Origin: Carettochelys insculpta
Lineage: Eukaryota > Chordata > Testudines > Carettochelyidae
Length of the DNA: 64,000 nt
NCBI RefSeq assembly: GCF_033958435.1
Contig: NC_134144.1
Coordinates: 10,782,010 to 10,846,009 of the forward strand
Direction: 5' to 3'
The notes under the pieces are model-generated. The model was not told where the DNA came from and made no database searches. It was given only the letters and a program-made list of their open reading frames with translations. Below, in pieces: positions 1 through 11,500 of this stretch (its first letter is position 1; each line of letters opens with the position of its first letter). Made by a program: the position numbers and the translations under genes.

Positions 1-402
1 AGGGTCTACACAACACAACCACTATCGCAAATAATTCCAAAATAGCTGACGGCTTATTTCAAATTTGGTCAACCTCATTCTAAGAGGAATCGTGCCTATT
101 CCGAAATAGCTAATTCAGAATAGGGGCTGTGTTGACAGAGAATGCTATTTTGAAATAAAATATTCTGGCGTACTTTATTCCAAAATAAATCTGCTGTTTA
201 GACATAGTATGTCAGATTAGAGCCCCCTAGAAGCGGTGCTGTATTCTGAAATAGGTTCTATTGTGTGTAGACACATTATTTTGGAATAAATTTGGCTTAT
301 TCCTGGACTTCTCTTTAGTGTAGACACATTACTCTAGAATAGCTCATTTTGGAATAGCTGCTCCAGCATAAACTATTCTGGAATAATTTTGCTGGGTAGA
401 CC
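1..402. mobile_element. Non-autonomous DNA element, family A, cut by window edge
   Basis: Rich in TTTCGAAATA-like words. It ends with AATAATTTTGCTGGGTAGACC, the reverse complement of the GTCTACACAGCAAAGTTATT start seen at 30452. The left end is missing. No coding capacity. Confidence 0.7.
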
Positions 403-2852
403 TAACCCTGGTGACCTAACTACCGTCTCTCAGGGTGCTGGATTACCTGCACTGTGCAAAAAAGTGTCTCTTCGTGGCCTAGGTGATGTCTACACTGAAG
501 CACTATTGTAGCATTTTAAGTGTAGGCACCACTCTTTGTCACAGACACAAGCTTATGTCTTCCTTCAGTCACACACTGGCTGATTATCTCTCTGTCTGGC
601 AGCATGCTCAGGGTACAGCTCAGTGGGTACATCTCTGGATTAGCACCACAAAGGTGTCTTTATGATGGCCCAGAAATATCTTTGCAAATGTAACTACAGA
701 GTTTGGGTCTGGGCTGTCTGCCCAGAAGAGTGAGCAGCTACTTCCAGGCTTTGCTCTAAAGGAAAGGGATGCTGCTTCTTTACAGCTGTCCCTTCCCAGG
801 AACGCTCTACTGCAGGGGTAAAAGCCATATGTTTTTGTCAAGCTCCATATGTCTTGGTCAAGGTATAGTCAAGATCCAGCCCCCAGAGAAAATACTTATC
901 AAGCAAAACGCTCCAACGAGAAGCAAAAACATCTGGATTTGTTGCATGAGCTGCCCAGTGACAACCTCTGTTCTATTTTTTTGATAGTGCTTTTTAGGGA
1001 TGACTTCAGTGCTTCAGATTTATTGCTGAAGAGCTCTGGCTAGAATTGCATATGTGCTGGTTTTTGCACTAATACACTAATTTGGGCTGTTTGTGTGTGA
1101 TGTTCTCCCCTCTCCAGTCTTGGTCATCTTATGTGCGAAGTACGTAAGGGGTAATTAACCCCGCACTACCCTTCCATTCGTTTCCTTAATGGTTTTTGCT
1201 CCTTGTGACACCATCAGACTGTTTTCTTGCCTGCTTTCTTTTTTGTGCATATGTGTTTTGCATTTTGCTGGGATGTACAAAATGCAAATTCTGGGTGTTT
1301 GAGGGCCAGTGATCTGCACAACTAAAGCAAAAACCAAAAAAAAGGGCTACAGCTAGGCGCATATTTATACAGCCGCAGCACCCGGGCACAATTTGAACTC
1401 TGAATTCTATTACTTTGACCTAAAAGCCAAGTAAATCCAGAAAGTGCCATTGCAAAGCCTTATGAATGTCAGGCTACGGCGTAACGCCAAAGCAATCCGA
1501 CACCAGAGACGACTGTATTAATCCTAGGGCTTGCGACAGTGCAGCTGGGAGCCTGCTTCCCAATGTGGGGAGAAAGACACGCCTTAGCTCAGCTCGAACG
1601 AGAGCGCTGATACAGCCAAGAGGCTGCAGCAGCTCAGGCTAGTCACGCAAGTACTTATCTGGCTCTCTGGGCTTGGGCAGCTATCCCAAGCTGCCACATC
1701 CGGGCTGCTGTTTTTTGCCGCCTGCAGGCACAAAGCTATACGGTGTACCTGAGTGGGGAATTACACCTTCCAGCTGCAGCACAGCCATACCCTAAACTTG
1801 CTACCCTAACCCTCTTCTTATGCCCTGGGACCACGCTTCTAAGCCATCAGCCTTGTACCTGGCTCCATGGCTATTTAGTGGTGACGTAGCCAGCATGCCA
1901 ATTTGCAGCCCTCCTTTCTTGGGGCTCAGATGAGCAGCACACACATTAATGGTGCTGTGCTGAGTGACACTAGTTGAGGTGCAGGCCCTCACTTCCTAGT
2001 TTTGCTTCGGTTTAAAAGCGTTATCTGATGGATGCCTTTAACCACACAACTGTCCTCCTCCTGCTCAGAGTTCTCACCTCTGCAGCAGCCTTCAGCCGCC
2101 TAGGCTGCTTTTGAGCACAAAAATCCAGGGGGCCAAGGTCCATGGCTGGTGTAAAGTGGCACAATTCAACTGGAGTTGGTGGAGTGGTCCCAACTGACAC
2201 CAGCAATGCTGCCTTGACCTTGTAATTTTAAACACAAATGCCTGGCAATGGTGAACAAACCGGTGCCGCATTCCTATACATCTGACCCACAGAAAAGATT
2301 TTTGGAAAAATAGCTGTGATTTTTAAATGGCGTATTGTGTGTATCGTGTGGGGAAGCGAGTGCAAAATTTAGCTGAGCTAGCCGGCTTCCCTTGGGCACC
2401 AAGATATTATTGGCCCCGCGGCTTATGAGCCTGTGAAATTCCCTGTAATCACGTTTAACAACTTAGCACTTAAGTAACTTTAGGAAACTCCCAGAATAAA
2501 CATATTGGCTCAGAGGCCCCGAACCCCTACTAGGACTGCTACAAAAGAAAAGAGTCTAAAAGCCACCATTAAGGGCCTGATTTTTGAGCACGGGGGGGGG
2601 GCAGATTTTTAGCTGATTATAATCTTGGCAAACCAATGCTTTCTCCGTGTACACCAGCCAGGGATCTGGCCCAGAGGTTCTGGGCACTAACTTGGGCGGA
2701 AGTAGAGTCAAAATTAGAGTTACTGAAGGCAAAAACCCTACAGCTGTGAACTGAATGTATAATGAAACCTCAGTTTGCCTCAGTCAAGGTCATGCTCATA
2801 AACAAAGAAGCAGAAGCTCCACCCTCAGATGTTTGTATAAAAATATTATCCT

Positions 2853-2858
2853 TTTATT
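2853..2858 (-). promoter_or_regulatory. Candidate polyadenylation signal AATAAA
   Basis: Minus-strand AATAAA about 2.4 kb downstream of the NRP2 b-type stop codon, in an AT-rich setting. A second AATAAA lies at 3012-3017. Either could end the b-type transcript; the sequence alone does not decide. Confidence 0.25.
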
Positions 2859-4169
2859 ACATTCCACACAATACATTTTTAAAGAGTTTTGAATTTCCAC
2901 AAGATATTTTCACACACAGGCAACTGGGCGATGCTGGGGCTGTCACAGTTCTAGAAGGGGAGAACTGGGAGTAAAAATTAAGTGACCTTTTTTTTGTTGT
3001 CTTTGGTGATTTTTATTTTTAAGACCGACCCTCGTATTCTTCTCTCACATACACCAAAGCACTTGCCCTGAGGTCAGCAGGCATGCCTTGGTGTAGCTGG
3101 GAGGAGAATTTTACACAGGGACGTCATACCAACTTTGCAAATATTACAAGAGGCTCTCCTACCCTTTTGAAATGGGAAGCATGATCTGAAAATGCAGCAA
3201 CGGTAGGTCAGTATTTTATATCTGTTCTCGTCTATGGTAACAGCATTGGGGATGTCACATCAGAAAGGATATGTTCGATCCTGCCGGTGCTATTTAACGG
3301 AAACGCTTGCTAATGAATGATTTCTACACTGGAAGGAGCTCTGAATATACTGAATGTATCCTCAGAGCTGATGGCTGCTCCTGACTGCCTCCTCCTGACT
3401 GCAATGGGAGTTGAAGGCACTTAATCCCATGGCTTGCAATCCCAGATGTGTTTACTCTCTGCCTCTGTCTCGCTTTCTAGGGGCATCCACCCCCACACGC
3501 GCTCAACATGGGGAATCATTTTTAGAAGTTGGGCACATTTAAAAACTATTTCCCCGCCAAAGCAGTACGGTGTGATCTTCTCAGTTAACCAGGCAGCTCC
3601 GAAATCGGCAGAATAAACTGCCACGTGAGCTGAAGTGTGCTCTGTCTAAGGCTGGGTCCAACAGGTATGCCATCAGGGACTGGCTAAAAGTTGAGCGGCC
3701 CTAGTCACCATTGTGATATGTGCTCACTCTGCCCAGGTATGACATGGTTTCCTGATCTGACAGAATGAGCGAGGCCAAGAACAGTTAGCATCACAGTTGT
3801 CTTTTCTGTGGTGGGGGTTGGAGGGGCAGAAAGGGTGGCCAGAAGTCTTAAAGCAGGGGATCTGATCCCTCGCCACAGCTGAACATAAAAAAGTCTGAAC
3901 TTTGTTCCACAGAAGCGCATTTTGCCTGCAAACAGATCAGATTTAATGATTCCAACCACCTTCGTGTGTCATCGCTTGGTAATTTATGTAAGGCATTTTC
4001 ACTGCTTTACTTCAGAGCCAATCAACAGGCAGAGGCTTATCTTGGTTTCCATTATTTCTCCTTAGTTAAAGATGCAGGAATAGCTGGATTTCACCAGGCC
4101 TGCCTGCCAGTGCTTTGTTTGTGAGCTGTTACTGATGCTCTAAGAAGCAGAACATTAGCAAATGCAAAA

Positions 4170-4197
4170 CTAATTGACATTCTAGAAAGTCAATTAG
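4170..4197. promoter_or_regulatory. Perfect palindrome with paired homeodomain-type sites
   Basis: CTAATTGAC (4170-4178) and its exact reverse complement GTCAATTAG (4189-4197) flank a 10-bp spacer. Each arm contains TAATTG, a common homeodomain core. It sits 1.1 kb downstream of the b-type stop, in AT-rich, apparently non-repetitive DNA. It may be an enhancer element or a hairpin in the 3' UTR. Confidence 0.4.
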
Positions 4198-5278
4198 CCA
4201 TTTTATGATCCAGCAGCTACAAACTTGGGCAGAGAAAACAGAAGGTAAATTAGACTCATCTTTTATAAATTTCTAGTCAAATGACAAGGACGATTCTCCC
4301 CCACCCCCCTCCCCTTGAAAAAAGTAAACATAAAAACTTCAGCATCTGCAGTGAGGTTCCATAAAAAATAAATAAACCTCAAATTCAAGAAACTACAGTA
4401 TTTAACATCCACCTTTGATCTGCTTAAATCTACATGTTACTCCAAGGCTGGGTTTAACTGATATAAACTAAACATTCGTTATGAGCTTCTCTGTTATAAG
4501 GCAACTTGAAATCTATTCACTTCTGGGTAGTGGGGTGTAGTTTCTGCTACCAATGGCTGTGTTATCACGCCGTCTGAAGAAATAATAAGACAGAAAGGTC
4601 TTAACTTTGACTGTCTATGAACCTCTCTGGAGTGATCGCACCATCTAAGGGGGCCTTTTGGACCGTCCAGCATGGCCTGTTCTTTTCATTATGCACTCGC
4701 TGACGTTACAGTATGAACTATAAACCCAGCCAAAGCTAGATAAGGCAACAAAAAGCATTCTTCTCTTCCCCAAGTAAACAAATCAGTATATTACTTGCAA
4801 ACGATACCCCAGGCCTTCCACAGGGGATAACGCATTCCCTGCATAAGCAGAAGCAATACAAGCAAGTTAAAAGGGGCTTCTTTTAAATATACATTCAGTC
4901 AGTCAGCCTCAGGCACTCCCATGCACACTTACATACATATATTGATATAGACCCATGCGTGCGCTCACACACCCATCCACACCAACTTCTAGATTTGCCA
5001 TCACTTTTCCTTGCAGGTTGCCTATTGGGAGGATTAGTCTTTGAAAACAACACAGAGGAGTGTTCCCTTTCAACGTGACACGGACGGGATCTCTCTTCCG
5101 CCGATCCAAGATGCAGCATTAGTTTAGAGCTTGTAAAAGAACAGGAAGGACCCGGGCAGGGGTGGGGGGGGGGACAGCAATGTCTAGAGTTCACACGGAC
5201 GCTAGGTGAGGAGAAAAAGTGCAAAAAATCGAGGCAACGTATTTGAAGTCTGATTTTGTCCTTGCTCCTGTTCCGCTC

Positions 5279-5559
5279 TCAGCAGCGCGAGCTGTGGCCT
5301 TGCTCTAGTTTTATTGTTAAGGTGGGCTCCACTGCCAACGGGGCCCCGTTGGTATAGTGGGAGGTTTTGTAGGTGATGGCGTGATCACTCTTCTTGGCCG
5401 CATAGCGGAACCGGTGGTAGTGGAGCACAAGGGCCAGCGCGACGGAGACCAGCACCAGAACAGCACCTCCGGCGGCCATAACGTAATACCAGTAGGCTGG
5501 GATGGGCTGCACTGACACCGTGTCCACTGTGGGCTCGCTCCCTGGCAGAAGGGTGCCCC
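5279..5559 (-). CDS. NRP2: NRP2 exon 16b: stalk, transmembrane helix and b-type tail
   Basis: 281 bp of coding sequence ending in TGA. It begins [15 protein letters not shown], then [20 protein letters not shown], continues [15 protein letters not shown], and ends [25 protein letters not shown]. The hydrophobic run is one membrane-spanning helix with a small-residue AAGG patch, followed by a basic stop-transfer segment. The tail of about 45 residues lacks the C-terminal SEA that lets isoform a and NRP1 bind the PDZ protein GIPC. Acceptor tctccaccag. The exon continues into a 3' untranslated region whose end is not certain. Confidence 0.96.
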
Positions 5560-8500
5560 CTGGTGGAGAGACATAGAAGAGTGTTGCTAGGTGGGAGGCA
5601 TGCAGACTAATAATAAAGAAACACACATGCTTTCAAGAGTACAGAGCAGCGTTAAGTGAGGTTATGAGACCCAGCTCCGGCTATGAAACCTCCTCTTTGG
5701 GAGGAACACAGACTTGGGTGTTTGGGGCGTGGACGTGCTAAAGCAGATTATTAATTAGGCAACCTGGATTTAAATACAAATTCCAGCTCTTTTGGGTTAC
5801 AAGGCCTTCCCCAACTCAGCCGGGCCTTGTCTCCACACGACAGTGGCGTCAGGCAATGACAAAAACGTGTCAGTTTTAGCGGGAGGTAGAGTTTCATAGC
5901 AAAGCGGTAGGGAAGTTGCAACAGACTGCTGGGAAAGACGTCAGAGGGAGAAATAGCCTTCATCTGAACGCAAAAGGCAGCGAAAAGATCTCTTACACAG
6001 CGTGCCCTAGACATAAATGAAGAGATATTAAAGGCCAGATGGGCCCATCCTACGGTCACCCAGCAATTCCTGCATTGAGCCTACAATCATCAGAAAGTTA
6101 GCAAGCCAGGAACGCACAGTCCACGCTACTGCAAATGCAACTCCGGTTTGCGAGCCTCAATTCAGCGACGCGGGTGGCTAACTGTCTGGGGCGCCCTCTG
6201 TGTAACCCGTTCTGTGCCTGCACATGTCTAACAAACAAGGAAGAAGGGAGGCGTGTTGGGCTATCAGTTTTAAAGGTCATGTCTGAATAATATGGCATTT
6301 GTACGTATACTCTTATTTGCAGCCCATCCACACATGTGCATCCCCAACAGACTCAGACGATGCTAATGTGTATGTCTAAGCTAAAACCCACAAAGCTCAC
6401 TAGAGCAGGGCAGCACGAACGCTGGTCCAGCTATTACGCAGTCCTTCCAAATTTTGCTTTAGGAGACAAGTCACAGCTAACTGGGGATTCACTATTGGAA
6501 TTTATGGATTGGCTGGTCCTGGGCGAGAGTCTCTGAGGGAGCGTTCTGGACGACTTGTTCTGCTGTTGAACAAAGACATTTTAGTATTTCTCTGGAGGCA
6601 ACCCGACTCTCCTCTCTCTTCACTATCATTTCTGTAATAGAGACTCTTCCCACACAGATGGAGCTGCCAGGAGCATCTTACAGCAGATAGTTTGTGGGCT
6701 TCTGTGAATTGGCGTCAACTTATTATTCAGCTCACTGATAATAACTGCTGCTTGGCAACCAGCTCTGTGCCTGTTTTCAGTGCGTGCGCAGAAGATTCCA
6801 AGGGAAAAATGAAGTATGGAAGGATGGGTCTTGCTATGTGCACAGCAAGGCAGTTTCTCATTGCCGCTCTCCCCACCCCAAGCATCTGATGAGATGGAGG
6901 TGGTGACCTATGTGGGAGATTTGCAAAGTTTTGTTCTGCTACAGCTAACGTAGGCGATCAGTTGTTCTTGGTCACAAGAAGTCATGGGAGTGAAAAACAG
7001 GGATCAAAACTACACCCAGAGTCTGGGATAAAGACTGGCAAGGTACATGCTGTGTCTTCAGTGCAGGAGATGGATGGGAAACGACCCACCCATTTGTAAT
7101 TCTTGACAAGCACTGTATATCCCGCTCTCCAACCCCCCCGAGACACACAGTTACACCCGCTGTTAACTGAGATTCTGTCTCGGCAGAGAGGCCATTTACT
7201 GGATGGTAACAGAAGGATGAATGCCCCTTTCACTCTCCGGCGGAGGCAGTCCCTCCAGGACAGAGTGGAGGGACATGGGTGGAGCAGCATGGCTATTCAC
7301 GCGGCACCTCTTCCGGGCTCAAGCAGAGATGCCAAACCTGTCTGACCTACGCAGGACCGTGGGCAAGCCGCTCTGTTCCCCACCAGTTCAATGGGGGTAG
7401 CAGCACTGGACTAACATCCAGGATAAATCTGTCACAGATTGCAAGGTGCAGAGATGCTCTGGGAACAGGGGCAATGGACAGTAAGGAAAGAAAGGCACAG
7501 TGGGATCATGGGCCACGACGAGGAGCTACAATAATATACATATTAAATAACAAATCACTTGATAGCACCCTCCTGCCCACTCTCCCTGAGTCAGGTTCCT
7601 GAGGGACAAAGGGTGTTGACTATCAATGGCTGGGGTTGTCCAGTCTGTCCCCTCTTCCACACAGGTCCTAGGCACTGTTGTCTCCTCACTCAACTGTGGC
7701 AGCTCCTTGCTCCTTCCCCTAGTTGCTACCATGAGGGAGACTGGTTTGCACCCTGCCAAATATTAGGGCCCCCTAAAAACTCCCCAAAGCATTTATTTCA
7801 ATAAATAGACCCTTACTGGGCTATTGCTGCCATGCAAAGGTTGGGGCCAGAGGCCCTGCAGCAAGCACCATTTGGAGTGGGTACGCGTGGCTCTCTGACA
7901 TCAGTGTGGCTGGCAGCATTCGAGGTGCGAGCGGCTGGCCTGGCGGAGACTGATGACTGCCGTGTGCTAGGAAAGTGCTCACAAGCGCCTGTGGAAACGC
8001 ATTTCCAACTAGAGTGTTTATTTAATGGTCTTGTGGAAAAATTGCCTTATTTCATGCTGGCTGGTGTGCTGAGAGGCGAGTTTACAAAGTGGTCGTAAAA
8101 CAATACCCAAGTAATAAAGTGCTGAGCTCTTGGGGGAGAACGTAAAAGTACAAACTGTCCTGCAAAATGATGAATGATTTGAATAACTCCACTTGCCACC
8201 CAGGCAGCAAAGGAATGGAAACATGCAGCCATTGTAATTGTGGCCATTTGGCGCATCCTGGCACTTCAAGGGGCAGTGCTTCTGCTGGTGTATGCCATCA
8301 GGTCGCTAGGGAAGGTGAAGGCGTGAGGCTCTGACCTGCAAGGCCTTTCTGCTTGGAAAGACTGCTTTCCAAAGGCTGCTGCTCTCCTGTCTCTAAAACC
8401 AAGGCTTGCGCTTCCTTGAAGAGGTAAAGGATGCAGAAGGCTGTGAATGAAACCTCCTTCCCTCTGCCAAATGACCCAGGCAGTTGTTTCATTCTGAAGG

Positions 8501-11500
8501 AGGGGGGCTTTTAGGGCTTCCACGAGGATGAATAATATACTGTGCGAAAGAGCCTTACAGATAACCAGCCACTGCTTCCAAAAGCAAATCCACTTAGCTG
8601 AGTGGTAACACATTCACGTATGTCTAATCACCAGCCCTGCTTGCTCAAAAACACCTCCATTTTAATCTGACTGCTGGGGGAAACATGAGAGGGAGCTGCC
8701 TCTCAAAAGGCTGAGTTCTGACTGCAAAGGCCAGTAGTATTTAAGATCTTGTGCTTTTACGTAGCACTGCCTAGTTAAGAGAGCTTTACAAACAATTAAC
8801 TTCCACATGGATGCTCTGAGCTACCACTCCCGCCTTCCACCCAGGAACAGCATGGTAGTGACCACCAAATTTGCCCCGGGCTGCAGAAATCATGCCCCAA
8901 ATCTCAATGCTCATTCAAAAAAACGTTCTTTCATCCCTATGCTTGCAGGCATCACCTTAAAATGTGCATCGTTCCTGAGCCTGCAGAGCATCTGAGCCAG
9001 TTTCTTGGAGAAGTCTGACCCAAACCCTGTGACCTCTGCAATTCCATACCTGTGGAATTGGGTATTTTCCCGAGAATTTGCATGGGGGGGCGGGGGGTCT
9101 TTGTCATTTTGTTGCACCTGATTTTGAGGCTGTCTCCTGACTCTGCTGCTGCCTGCAGCTGCCTAAAAGCATGAGGCAGCTGCAGAGAGAGTATGTAAGA
9201 GAGTATATGTGGAGTTCACGGTCTGCCTTGTACCTTGCGATCAGGCAACCGCAGCTTCGGAGGCTGGAGGTCAGGGAACAGAAGAGCCTTGGTCATTTTG
9301 GCTGGCAAGCCAGGCTGCCTGGAGAACAAACAGTCCAGCTGCCAGTACCGCTCATTAGCATTGGGAGCCAGGGTAATGAGCTGCTAAAAGCACACATAAG
9401 CTCCCCCTTCCCCAGGCATGCATGAGGGGAAAAGGGGGTTCTGAAGCACCCAGTGGGAGCTAAACCTTTTGCAGAGTCGCGAGAAAGAACCCAGACTCGA
9501 AAACTATTGTTGATGACTTTCACATGGGGGAGCATCTTCAGAAGCGGCCCATCGCTTCACGGGGAGGAAGAAAAAGGAGGGTGATCAGTTAACGCCCCAG
9601 TGGATTTTAGGGGTTGTGGCTCTGGAGTTTGGTCTCCTGCCACCACAGAGACCAGGGGGCCCTGACTACCAGATATGACTTCATTATCTGATGCATGTAT
9701 TTGAGAAGTACATTGAGACGGAGAGAGATTAATGCCCAGGGCTGTACATTTGTTGGTGCCAGAAATGTCACCCGAAGCCCTGACCTCAGCAGCCACAAAA
9801 CTAGCTTAGCTCTTATTCCCCTGAGCAGCGAGCGATCCCAGACAGTACAGAGCCTGTGCAGTCAGCTCTGTTTCATCCCTTCCCAGCCCCACTCATGCAG
9901 ATAGCATGGCAGGGTTGTGTGTGTGTGTGACTGCAGCACCTTCGGACTCCAAAGAGTCCCAGCTCCTTCGAGGCTAAGGCCCGGTGTGTGTGACAACTGC
10001 CCTTGCACTATTTAAACTTGCGCCAGCAACTGAGCCAGGCCACAGCTGGCTTAGAACCGTCATGTGTAAAGATGGCTTCCAGCCACCTCAGCTCCGCCCC
10101 ACTCAGGCCAAGGCTGAGTGAAGCTCAGCCAGTGCCTAAATCTATCCCCAGGTCTCCTAATTCGCTTCCTACGTTACACTAGCCTAAGGTAGGCTGAGGA
10201 GATAGCAGAGCTCTGGGGAAGTCAATTTAGCAGCTGAGGTCGGAATCACGTTCCTTTGTCTCCCAAGTGTTAACAAAAACAACTTGTGGCATTAACAAAC
10301 AACAAGCAGTCCTGTAGCACCTTAGAGACTAACAAATATATTAGGTCAGGAGATTTTGTGGGTAAGTCCCCTTCCTTAGGCTGTTGACTGGTAAAAATAG
10401 CTGCGAGCCATTCAATACATGCGTAACAGTGAGGTCATCAGCTCTGTTTTTATTGGGCTCCTTATTTTCTGGAAGTTTTATTTTAGATATAGAAAAGTGA
10501 TTTGCTAAGAGGAAAAAAAAAATCCTCCGAACACCATCACTTTTCTGGGCTCGCTTACACACATCTGCACTCTCTCCTTCCATTCATTCATTCCAGCCTT
10601 AGTTCTTAAGGCCCCTTCTGTTTCTGCCGGGTTTGTGCACACTTTGTTTTATGCAGCACTTGTGACGGATGTCATTGTAAGTCTCATTCAGATCTGGGAG
10701 GTTCTGCGTGTGTGCAACACAGTCCTGTCCGCTCACGGTATCCTCCATGAGCACCTCTCCTTCCCAGCCACACAGCAGTTTCAGGATTTAACATGAAAAC
10801 CGAAGACGTAGAAGAAAAAATCATAAAAGGAAAAGAGGAGGAAATATTACGTTAGAATACCTAAAATGTGGTCTGTGGCTCTGAGGTGCAGCCATGTGAC
10901 ACAAATATGTTCCTCTTTGCAGGAACAAAGAGAATCCTTTGGCACTTTATAGACTGACAGATTTATCGGAGCATAAGCTTTCGCGTTCAAAGACCCACTT
11001 CATCAGATGCCTCTGACGAGGTGGGTCTTTGCTCATGAAAGCTCATGCTCCAACAAATCTATTAGTCTATAGGGCACCACAGGACTTCCCATTGTTCCTC
11101 TGAGAACTCACTGAAAAATACGCCCATATGGATTATTAATGTGTCGGAGTTTTCACAGATTCCTAGGTCAGAAGGGAGCATTATGATCAGCTAGTCTGAC
11201 CTCCTGTGAAACCAGCTATAGTATTTTACCCAATGTCTCCTGCATCAAGCTCATATCTTCTGGTTGAGTTAGAGCATCTTTCTTAGCCAGACATCCCTTT
11301 TTAGTGATGGAGAATCTACCCTGCTCCCAGGGAAATTGTATTTGTCTAGCTTCATGCAGCTTGCAGACACTGGCTCTTTTCATGTCTTTTTTGTCAGGGT
11401 CAGATGCTTCATCTCTCAAAGAGGGCCACAGTTGATGAGTCTTATCAACGTCTGACCCACTAGCTGAGATGTAAGGTTAGACTTACCGCAGCCCATGCAC

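Larger units (their letters stand above)
1..5278 (-). other. 3' UTR of the b-type transcript and downstream intergenic/intronic DNA
   Basis: No coding exon is visible here. The 3' UTR of the b-type transcript starts at 5278. The AT-rich stretch at about 4000-4700 looks non-repetitive and may be 3' UTR or a conserved non-coding block. Hexamers AATAAA on the minus strand occur at 3012-3017 and 2853-2858. Below about 2600 the DNA is unremarkable apart from a G-run at 2591 and a transposon remnant at the edge. The a-type tail exons of NRP2 were looked for and not found. Confidence 0.6.

Noticed and set aside
5310..5315. AATAAA hexamer on the minus strand inside exon 16b
   Set aside because: It is part of the Thr-Ile-Lys codons about 30 bp before the stop. 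Use as a poly(A) signal would put the end at or near the stop codon, so coincidence is more likely.
5317..5574. Second minus-strand frame of 85 codons over exon 16b
   Set aside because: A shadow of the real frame; the true frame gives the neuropilin-2 transmembrane helix and tail.
10926..11100. Inverted repeats considered as a CRISPR-like or satellite array
   Set aside because: Only two arms, no regular spacers, and the sequence matches SINE tails found elsewhere in the window.
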